From contig NZ_JAGIBG010000026.1 of NCBI RefSeq assembly GCF_017744435.1, forward strand, positions 1 through 64,000: 64,000 nt of DNA. The letters are read 5' to 3'. This DNA is from Pseudomonas sp. Lineage in GTDB: Bacteria > Pseudomonadota > Gammaproteobacteria > Pseudomonadales > Pseudomonadaceae. Positions 58,150 to 64,000 of this stretch are shown here, in pieces. Position numbers and translations under genes: made by a program. Each line of letters starts with the position of its first letter. Position 1 is the stretch's first letter. The notes below the pieces were generated by a model, which worked only from the letters and a program-made list of their open reading frames with translations, had not been told where the DNA came from and did not search any database.

Positions 58150-58923
58150 ATGGCATTCGAAACCATCCTGTTGGACATCCACGGCAAGGTCGGCCTGATC
58201 ACCCTCAATCGCCCCCAGGCGCTGAACGCGCTGAATGCGCAGATCGTCGGCGAGATCAACCAGGCCCTGGACCAGCTCGAGCGTGACCCGAACATCGGCT
58301 GCGTGGTGCTCACCGGTTCTGCCAAGGCATTTGCCGCCGGTGCCGACATCAAGGAAATGGCCGAGCTGCAATACCCGCAGATCTACGTGGAAGACTTGTT
58401 CAGCGATTCCGACCGCATCGCCAACCGACGCAAACCGATCATCGCCGCAGTCTCCGGTTTCGCCCTGGGCGGTGGCTGCGAGCTGGCGATGATGTGCGAC
58501 TTCATCCTCGCTGCCGACAATGCCAAGTTCGGCCAGCCGGAAATCAACCTCGGCGTGCTGCCGGGCATGGGCGGTACCCAGCGCCTGACCCGCGCGGTGG
58601 GCAAGGCCAAGGCCATGGAACTGTGCCTGACCGGCCGCCTGATGGGCGCCGAGGAAGCCGAACGTGCCGGCCTGGTCGCGCGCATCGTGCCGCAGGCAGA
58701 GCTGCTGGAAGAAGCGCTGAAGGTCGCCACCACCATCGCCAGCAAGTCGATCCCGGTCAGCATGATGGTCAAAGAAAGCGTCAACCGCGCGTTCGAGATG
58801 ACCCTCAGCGAAGGTGTGCGCTTCGAGCGCCGGGTGTTCCATGCTGCCTTCGCCACCGAAGATCAGAAAGAAGGCATGGCGGCTTTCATTGCCAAGCGCG
58901 AAGCACAATTCAAGGATCGTTGA
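58150..58923 (+). CDS. Enoyl-CoA hydratase
   Basis: A 257-residue crotonase-fold enzyme. Catalytic acids are in the segments GGGCELAMMCD and GQPEINLGVLPGMGGTQRL, with FAAGADIKEM as the oxyanion loop. It adds water to 2-enoyl-CoA, the step between the dehydrogenase and the SDR. Last gene of the operon, followed by a hairpin terminator. Confidence 0.95.
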   Translation: MAFETILLDIHGKVGLITLNRPQALNALNAQIVGEINQALDQLERDPNIGCVVLTGSAKAFAAGADIKEMAELQYPQIYVEDLFSDSDRIANRRKPIIAAVSGFALGGGCELAMMCDFILAADNAKFGQPEINLGVLPGMGGTQRLTRAVGKAKAMELCLTGRLMGAEEAERAGLVARIVPQAELLEEALKVATTIASKSIPVSMMVKESVNRAFEMTLSEGVRFERRVFHAAFATEDQKEGMAAFIAKREAQFKDR

Positions 58924-58993
58924 AGCGAGCGAGGCACTGTTACGGCAGCACCTCGCACAGTGTTTTGCCCGGATGCATGAAGCGGGCTGGTCG

Positions 58994-59032
58994 GCGCCAC
59001 GGTATAGCTTGGTATACCGTGGCGCTTTCTTT
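58994..59032 (+). terminator. Rho-independent terminator after the acyl-CoA operon
   Basis: GCGCCACGGTATA (58994-59006) pairs with TATACCGTGGCGC (59013-59025) around a six-base loop and is followed by TTTCTTTG. It sits 71 bases past the hydratase stop. Confidence 0.85.
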
Positions 59033-59240
59033 GCGGGGCCGGCAAGGGTGCCAGCGGGCGGATTCCAGCCCCTTTCGGGCAATTTCTCCCATGATTGCTG
59101 TTGCTCAAGGCGACGTGGCGCCTTAGACTGCCGCCCCCTGTAAAAGAGTGCCGGTTGGCGCTTGAAGAATTCCGCTGCCGATGCCAAGGCGTCGGCGGCA
59201 CCTGAATCGCCCAAATGCACATTTTTTCATAGAGAAATCG

Positions 59241-59645
59241 ATGACCAAGGAACAGTTGCTGGCCATGTCGGCCGATGACTACATGAACGCTGACCAGCTG
59301 GCTTTCTTTGCTGGCCTGCTGCAGGCGATGAAAGTCGAAACCCATGAACGCATCGAACTGAGCCGCGCCACCATCGAAGGCCTGGACACCCCGTCGGACC
59401 CTGCCGACGTGGCGTCGGTCGAGGAAGAGCGCAGCTGGTTGGTGAATGCCATCGACCGCGACCAGCGCTTGCTGCCGCAGCTGGAAATGGCCCTGGACCG
59501 AATCTCCGACGAGAGCTTCGGTTGGTGCGATGACAGTGGTGAGCCGATCGGCCTGAAGCGTCTGCTGATCAGCCCGACCACCAAGTACTGCATCGAAGCC
59601 CAGGAGCGCCACGAGCAGCTCGACCGCCACCAGCGTCAGGTCTGA
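59241..59645 (+). CDS. DksA/TraR family protein without a complete zinc site
   Basis: A 134-residue DksA-like RNA polymerase-binding protein. The N-terminal coiled-coil (residues about 20-90) has acids at its tip around DTPSDPADVAS. The C-terminal finger keeps the spacing of DksA (x2, x17, x2) but only two of four cysteines: Cys96, Ser99, Cys117, Ala120. This matches DksA2-type paralogues, which are reported to work without zinc. I chose ATG 59241 after AGAGAAATCG. It is followed by a strong terminator. Confidence 0.88.
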   Translation: MTKEQLLAMSADDYMNADQLAFFAGLLQAMKVETHERIELSRATIEGLDTPSDPADVASVEEERSWLVNAIDRDQRLLPQLEMALDRISDESFGWCDDSGEPIGLKRLLISPTTKYCIEAQERHEQLDRHQRQV

Positions 59646-59661
59646 CCGGACGCAGTGTGCC

Positions 59662-59692
59662 AAGCCCCATGGAGCGATCCCTGGGGCTTTTT
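59662..59692 (+). terminator. Rho-independent terminator after the DksA-like gene
   Basis: AAGCCCCA (59662-59669) pairs with TGGGGCTT (59682-59689) and runs into TTTTT. It is 17 bases past the stop codon. Confidence 0.9.
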
Positions 59693-59831
59693 GCGTTTCT
59701 TGCGGGAAAGGCCTCGCGCTATTTGTTGCTCAAGGCGTAACACTGCTGTACCAGGATGCGCTGTTACACGGCAGCCACTGGGCGTATCATGACCTTATCG
59801 TTAGGGTGCTATCTAAGTGCCGGAGGGAATG

Positions 59832-60026
59832 ATGAACAGCCGGGTCGATGTAGCGGTGATGATCGGTTCAGGTGTGCCAGCGAGCTTGCAGGCATTGGGC
59901 AAGCGGGTCTGTTGGGTGGTCCTGGTCAATGGCGAGCGCCGTGGTACCGCGTTCGCCACCCGTGGCGAGGCCAAGGAATGTCAGGCGGCCTGGCTGCAGC
60001 TCATGCAAGATGGCCACGCCGCCTGA
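59832..60026 (+). CDS. Small protein of unknown function
   Basis: A 64-residue protein starting at ATG 59832, with GGAGGGA upstream (the ATG three bases earlier is too close). Segments SGVPASLQALGKRVCWVV and GERRGTAFATRGEAKECQAA are compact and look coding. It is convergent with the next small gene, which starts at 60230 on the other strand. Function unknown. Confidence 0.65.
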   Translation: MNSRVDVAVMIGSGVPASLQALGKRVCWVVLVNGERRGTAFATRGEAKECQAAWLQLMQDGHAA

Positions 60027-60032
60027 ACGGTT

Positions 60033-60230
60033 TCAGGCTTCCAGGCTGCGAGCCAATGCGCAGGCGTCGCGGTGCAAGCGGCGAAAGCCCTTGACTCTGC
60101 CAGTGGCGCTTTCGGTAACGTGGAAGAACTCGATACCTGCGGGTATGACGATGTAACGTGGTCTGTTATTGGCGCATGCGAGGTAAGAAATGTTCTTTAC
60201 CTCTCGACGGATTTCAGTGTTTTCGTGCAT
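60033..60230 (-). CDS. Small protein of unknown function
   Basis: A 65-residue protein. ATG 60230 has GGGGA eight bases upstream; an ATG six bases further upstream is too close to that site. The sequence (IPAGIEFFHVTESATGRVKG) appears genuine, ending in a basic stretch with LHRDACALARSLEA. No domain is recognised. Confidence 0.65.
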   Translation of the reverse strand: MHENTEIRREVKNISYLACANNRPRYIVIPAGIEFFHVTESATGRVKGFRRLHRDACALARSLEA

Positions 60231-60537
60231 ATTCATTCCCCGGTAATGCGCTGATGGATGCCTGAGCCCGTTCTGCCGAGGGGCTTGCAGTTATCTATCG
60301 CATCTTTTCTGGCGGATTTGTTGTCAGACATTACGCTTCCCTGACAGGGAAACTGCCGAAAGCCTGTGTTGAGGCTATATCTGGCAAGCCAGAGTAAAGT
60401 TTCCTGCGCGCTGCATCGCCTGCGGGCACAGACGTTTCGTGTATCACTTTATTATTCTTTTCGCCTATCGAATTGAAATGGCCGTGCCTCACCGACTGCG
60501 AGTGAGGGCGGATGTCACCGGTTTGAGGATTACTTCA
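60231..60537. other. 307-base gap between small genes
   Basis: No confident gene is visible. It must hold promoters for the flanking genes. An open frame from GTG 60439, or ATG 60478, continues into the next gene but lacks a good ribosome-binding site. Confidence 0.5.
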
Positions 60538-61008
60538 TTGGCAGTCAGTACACTGGATACCCACGCCTTGTTTGCCTTGGGCGATTTGCGCGGCAAGTTG
60601 GCCAAGCTGTTTCAGGGCCGTTTCATCTATGTCACCGAGCAGAACCCAGAAGGCCTGTACATGGCCGAGATCGACACCGAGAGCGCCTTGGTAGTCGATG
60701 ACAAGCAGCGCCTCGAATTGAAAGTCGGCGATCACTTCCGCGCCGCCGTTTTGCCTAGCCGCGAAGGGGGCAAACTGGAAATGCGCTTTCGCGAAATCAA
60801 GCTGAACGTCTACGGTGTAGGTGACTACGCATTTGTCTCGGTGCCGGAAGGCGAGGGCATCGTGTTCCGCGAAGGCCAGGGCGTGATGCTGGTGTTCGCC
60901 GCACAACAACAGGTTCAGGAAGGCCTGGGCAAGTTGCTCAAGGCGGTGACCGGCAAGGTCGCCAAGTGGCGCAAGGGTGAGCTGACCACCTTCAAGGCCA
61001 GTGAATGA
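60538..61008 (+). CDS. Protein of unknown function
   Basis: A 156-residue protein from TTG 60538, chosen because GAGG lies nine bases upstream; ATG 60478 would make it 176 residues. It is beta-rich in the middle (FIYVTEQNPEGLYMAEID, VGDYAFVSVPEGEGIV) and ends in a basic helix (LLKAVTGKVAKWRKGE). No signal peptide. The downstream 70-residue gene overlaps it by 4 bases. Confidence 0.7.
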   Translation: MAVSTLDTHALFALGDLRGKLAKLFQGRFIYVTEQNPEGLYMAEIDTESALVVDDKQRLELKVGDHFRAAVLPSREGGKLEMRFREIKLNVYGVGDYAFVSVPEGEGIVFREGQGVMLVFAAQQQVQEGLGKLLKAVTGKVAKWRKGELTTFKASE

Positions 61009-61217
61009 GCGAAAGTGACGAAGTGCCTGGGACGCGTGCCGAGTTTCATCGGCAGCACCAGGCGCAAGCCATCGCCGAGGCCCAGCGCCTGCTGGCGCAA
61101 CGTGAGGCGATGGGCTCGGGCTGGTTGAGCTGGGTAGCGGCCCAGCTGTATCAACTGGGCCCTCCACCTTATGCCGCCATGGTGCGACGCGAGTTGCAGC
61201 GCCTTGCCCAGGGCTGA
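61005..61217 (+). CDS. Small protein of unknown function
   Basis: A 70-residue protein whose ATGA start overlaps the stop of the upstream gene, indicating translational coupling. Its N-terminal half is helical and Gln/Ala-rich (HQAQAIAEAQRLLAQREAMG), followed by a Trp-containing segment. No family is recognised. It is convergent with mnhG, 11 bases apart. Confidence 0.68.
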   Translation: MSESDEVPGTRAEFHRQHQAQAIAEAQRLLAQREAMGSGWLSWVAAQLYQLGPPPYAAMVRRELQRLAQG

Positions 61218-61228
61218 GCCCAGCCGTT

Positions 61229-61594
61229 TCAGTTGCCGCGATCGCGGCCGCTGCTCACTTCTTCGGGTACGGCTTCTTTCGCCATGCGCTTGCGGAACAG
61301 CGCCGCCCTGGCCAGTAGCAGGGTGGTGACCGGCACCGTGATCGACAGCAGGATCGGAATCAGCCAAGCGTGCAGCACCGGGCCATCCTTGAGCCAGGAA
61401 AAGTAGATGATCGACGCCAGCGCCACGCACCAGGCGCCGATGGTCGATGCCAGTGCCGGCGGGTGCATGCGCTGGAAGTAGTCTTTCAGCCGCAGGAGAC
61501 CAATGGCGCCGATCAGCGCAAAGAGGCTGCCGATCAGCAGCAGGGCGGCAGTGATCAGCTCCAGCCAGAACGGCAGTTCAAGGGTTTCGGTCAT
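61229..61594 (-). CDS. mnhG: Na+/H+ antiporter subunit MnhG
   Basis: A 121-residue membrane protein with three hydrophobic segments, for example LITAALLLIGSLFALIGAIG, and the MnhG/PhaG signature LLRLKDYFQRMHPPALAST. It belongs to the multi-subunit Mrp-type Na+ (or K+)/H+ antiporter. Its ATG overlaps the mnhF stop by 4 bases. Last gene of the operon. Confidence 0.95.
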   Translation of the reverse strand: MTETLELPFWLELITAALLLIGSLFALIGAIGLLRLKDYFQRMHPPALASTIGAWCVALASIIYFSWLKDGPVLHAWLIPILLSITVPVTTLLLARAALFRKRMAKEAVPEEVSSGRDRGN

Positions 61595-61869
61595 TCGATC
61601 ACCTCACCACGCAACAGGAACTTGGCCAGGGCGAACGAGCCGACAAAGCCGAACAGCGCAATCAGCAGTGCACCCTCGAAGTAGGTGTCACTGGCATAGC
61701 GGATCCCCAGCACCAGCATCGTCAGCATGCCCAGGATGTACAGGTAGTCCAGCGCCAGCACCCGGTCCTGGGCGGAGGGGCCGCGAAACAGCCGGATCAA
61801 TGCCAGGCCCATGGCCAGGGCGAAGATGAACAGGCTGGCGAGGACTGCGTTGGCGAGCAGGCCTGTCAT
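61591..61869 (-). CDS. mnhF: Na+/H+ antiporter subunit MnhF
   Basis: A 92-residue membrane protein with three helices and the MnhF/PhaF pattern LIRLFRGPSAQDRVLALD. It overlaps mnhG and mnhE by 4 bases each, as usual in mrp operons. Confidence 0.95.
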   Translation of the reverse strand: MTGLLANAVLASLFIFALAMGLALIRLFRGPSAQDRVLALDYLYILGMLTMLVLGIRYASDTYFEGALLIALFGFVGSFALAKFLLRGEVIE

Positions 61870-62354
61870 TCGAAAATCTCCATCAACGGGCGTTCGTAGG
61901 TGAGCTTGAAGTGCTCGATGAAGGCCGCTTCGTCATCCAGTTCGAACACATGCAGCAGCAATACGCTGCGGTCCAGGGCCAGCTCAGACCACACGGTGCC
62001 GGGCACCACCGTGGTGATCATCGACAGTGCTGCGAGGCCGTGGGTGTCGCGCAGGTCCAGCGGGATGTGCACGAAGGCCGAGCGTGGCGGACGTTGCCCG
62101 GCGCGCAGCACGCCAATGGCTACCGACAGATTGGAACGGATGACATCGATGCCGACCCGGCCAATCAGCCTTGCCACCACCCAGGGTTTACGCACATGCG
62201 CGTATTGTGGGCGCAACGGTGCCATCAGCAGCGGGGCCAGCACGCCAAGTGCTGCGCCCAGCAACAGGTTGCCGGGGCTGACCGACAGGTTCAGCAGCAG
62301 CCAGAGCACGAACAGTGCAGCGGACAGCAGCGGCGCGGGGAACAGTCGGCTCAT
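61866..62354 (-). CDS. mnhE: Na+/H+ antiporter subunit MnhE
   Basis: A 162-residue subunit with two N-terminal membrane helices (FVLWLLLNLSVSPGNLLLGA) and a cytoplasmic tail with MITTVVPGTVWSE, typical of MnhE/PhaE. It overlaps mnhD and mnhF by 4 bases. Confidence 0.95.
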   Translation of the reverse strand: MSRLFPAPLLSAALFVLWLLLNLSVSPGNLLLGAALGVLAPLLMAPLRPQYAHVRKPWVVARLIGRVGIDVIRSNLSVAIGVLRAGQRPPRSAFVHIPLDLRDTHGLAALSMITTVVPGTVWSELALDRSVLLLHVFELDDEAAFIEHFKLTYERPLMEIFE

Positions 62355-64000
62355 GGCTGCACCTGTACGTCGAGAGTGGTCGGGCCGGGGACAGGACGGG
62401 CAGCCATCACCGCTTCGATGTAGGCGTCCGGTGCCTGCAGGCTGGCCGCCGTGTCCTGGGTATAGCGCAGCAGCGGTTCAGCCCTGAAACTGAGGATGAT
62501 GCACAGGCCGAGCAGGATCACGATCGGCAGGCATTCATAGCGACGCAGCACGGGTGAGGGGCGTTCCTCGGGCTTCCAGAAGCGCTGGATGCCGACCCGG
62601 CCAAAAGCGATCAGCGAGGCCATGCCCGAGAGAATGAGCAAGGCCACCAGCACCCAGCCCGCCGTCGACAGGGGTTGATCGGCTGGCATGCCCAGGCCCT
62701 GCGGATTGAACAGCGCGCTGATCAGGTTGAGCTTGCTGACGAACCCGGATAGCGGTGGCATGCCGATGATCAGCAGGGCGCAGGCGATGAAGCTCAGGCC
62801 GAGGAACGCCATGGTCCAGGGAATGATCTGGCCGATGACCACCTTCTGATCGTCGTCGAGGTTGATGCCCTTGGGTGGGTGCAGCGACTCGAGCGGTGAA
62901 GGTATGGCGTCTTCTTCTTCATCCAGCGGCGCTTCGTTGGCCAAGCGCGAGCGCTCGACCAGTTCGGCGAGCAGGAACAGCGCGCACAGCGCCAGGGTCG
63001 AGTTGACCAGGTAGAACAGCGCTGCGCCAGTGAGCGCCGACTGGGCGAAACCGACCGCGCCAAGCAGGGTGCCGGCAGAAACCAGGATGCTCAGCGCGGC
63101 CATCCGCTCCAGGCGCTGTGCGGCCAGTATCGACACCGCCGCCACAGCCAGGGTGACCAGGCCGCCGTAGACCAGCCACTGTCCGCCGAAATGCGCCGAA
63201 GCACCGGCCTGCCCGGAGAACAGCAAGGTCCACAGGCGCAGTACGGCATACAGGCCGACCTTGGTCATGATGGCGAACAGCGCGGCGACGGGTGCACTGG
63301 CCGAGGCGTAGGCGGGCACCAGCCAGAAATTCAGCGGCCAGATGCCGGCCTTGGCCAGGAATGCGATGGCCAGGATCGCCGCGCCCGCATGCAGCAGGCC
63401 GCGATCGGCTTCTGGTACCAGCGGGACCTTCAGGGCCAGGTCGGCCATGTTGAGGGTGCCGGTCACGCCATACAGCATCGCCGCGCCAACCAGGAACAGC
63501 GATGAGGCAAACAGGTTGATGGCAATGTAATGCAGCCCGGCACGCACCCGCGCACGGCCCGAGCCATGCAGCAGCAAGCCGTAGGAGGCGGCCAGCAACA
63601 CCTCGAAGAACACGAACAGGTTGAACAGGTCCGCGGTGAGGAAGGCACCATACAGGCCCATCAGCTGGATCTGGAACAACGCATGGAAGCTGGCGCCGGC
63701 ACCATCCCAGCGGGCGCGGGCGAACAGCAGGGCGCTGATGCCGATCACGCCGGTCAGGGTCAGCAGCAGGGCTGAAAGGTGATCCACCACCAGCACGATG
63801 CCAAAGGGCGCGGGCCAGTTGCCGGGCAGGTAGACGCCGATCGATTCCGCCTGCCCCTGGGTGCGCACCCACAGCAGCAAACAGACCGCGATGGCCAGCC
63901 CGGTGAAGGTGGACAGCAGGTTCAGGCGCGCCTTGATCCGGCGATGCTTCTCACCCAGCAACAGCATCACCGCCGCCGTCAGCAGCGGCAGCAGGATGGG
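62351..64000 (-). CDS. mnhD: Na+/H+ antiporter subunit MnhD, partial
   Basis: The 3' 549 codons of a proton-translocating NuoN/MnhD-type subunit; the start lies beyond position 64000. The ATG at 63970 is internal, since the frame continues upstream with family-like ILLPLLTAAV. Many membrane helices and conserved charged segments such as AFLAKAGIWPLNFWLVPAYA occur. An acidic insert (DEEEDAIPSPLESLHPP) sits in the C-terminal part. First gene visible in the mrp operon here, followed by mnhE. Confidence 0.95.
   Translation of the reverse strand, partial: PILLPLLTAAVMLLLGEKHRRIKARLNLLSTFTGLAIAVCLLLWVRTQGQAESIGVYLPGNWPAPFGIVLVVDHLSALLLTLTGVIGISALLFARARWDGAGASFHALFQIQLMGLYGAFLTADLFNLFVFFEVLLAASYGLLLHGSGRARVRAGLHYIAINLFASSLFLVGAAMLYGVTGTLNMADLALKVPLVPEADRGLLHAGAAILAIAFLAKAGIWPLNFWLVPAYASASAPVAALFAIMTKVGLYAVLRLWTLLFSGQAGASAHFGGQWLVYGGLVTLAVAAVSILAAQRLERMAALSILVSAGTLLGAVGFAQSALTGAALFYLVNSTLALCALFLLAELVERSRLANEAPLDEEEDAIPSPLESLHPPKGINLDDDQKVVIGQIIPWTMAFLGLSFIACALLIIGMPPLSGFVSKLNLISALFNPQGLGMPADQPLSTAGWVLVALLILSGMASLIAFGRVGIQRFWKPEERPSPVLRRYECLPIVILLGLCIILSFRAEPLLRYTQDTAASLQAPDAYIEAVMAARPVPGPTTLDVQVQP

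Noticed and set aside
63970..63972. ATG as the start of mnhD
   Set aside because: The frame continues to the window edge with family-like sequence, so the gene is truncated by the window rather than starting here.

Overview
The window looks like chromosomal DNA of a fluorescent pseudomonad, most likely of the Pseudomonas putida group. The evidence is high GC with GC-rich third codon positions, REP elements of the 'TTCGCGGG...CCCGCTCCCACA' type scattered between genes, and typical Pseudomonas gene sets: fabA-fabB, gpsA/sixA, kdpFABC-kdpDE, gloB/rnhA/dnaQ, a ChrR-type flavin reductase, phnWX with its LysR regulator, a short/branched-chain acyl-CoA beta-oxidation operon, and the mnh/mrp antiporter genes. 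I see no rRNA, tRNA, CRISPR array, prophage or transposase. The assignment rests on remembered family sequences; no search was run.

Layout. 1-3 kb: a long perfect inverted repeat, a pirin, and fabB-fabA for unsaturated fatty acid synthesis. 3.1-8.1 kb (minus strand): a tightly overlapping set of TonB-dependent receptor, periplasmic binding-type protein and hybrid histidine kinase, which reads as a possible ligand-sensing unit. 8.3-14.3 kb (plus): gpsA, a DUF4389 membrane protein, sixA, a small helical protein, two alpha/beta hydrolases, a DUF4892 secreted protein and an AI-2E/PerM-family transporter. 14.4-22.4 kb: the complete high-affinity potassium system, including the 29-residue KdpF; a REP separates kdpFABC from kdpDE. 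22.5-29.3 kb is the most accessory stretch. It holds a LysR regulator, a 976-residue fusion of an APH-type kinase, a degenerate M23-like domain and a class III PLP enzyme, a GFA-family protein, a CqsA-like alpha-hydroxyketone autoinducer synthase, and two small Pseudomonas-type proteins.

29.3-36.7 kb (minus): a Yej-type peptide ABC importer with two tandem binding proteins. 36.8-41.3 kb: mltD, gloB, a YafS-like methyltransferase, rnhA and dnaQ. 41.4-44.6 kb: a lysine decarboxylase, a small conserved protein and chrR. 44.7-48.7 kb: phnX-phnW for 2-aminoethylphosphonate use, a divergent LysR regulator and an AraC-type regulator. 48.8-53.3 kb: a 1.5k-residue LRR protein with a C-terminal NEL-type E3 ubiquitin ligase domain. 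53.4-58.9 kb: a five-gene acyl-CoA catabolic operon. 59.2-61.2 kb: a DksA-like protein lacking two zinc ligands, and small hypotheticals. 61.2-64 kb (minus): mnhG, F, E and the 3' part of mnhD, which runs off the window.

The strongest candidates for something new are the orphan CqsA-like synthase next to two small Pseudomonas genes, the kinase/phospho-lyase-type fusion protein, and the receptor/binding protein/histidine kinase unit. The NEL ligase is a likely host-directed effector with no secretion genes in view.
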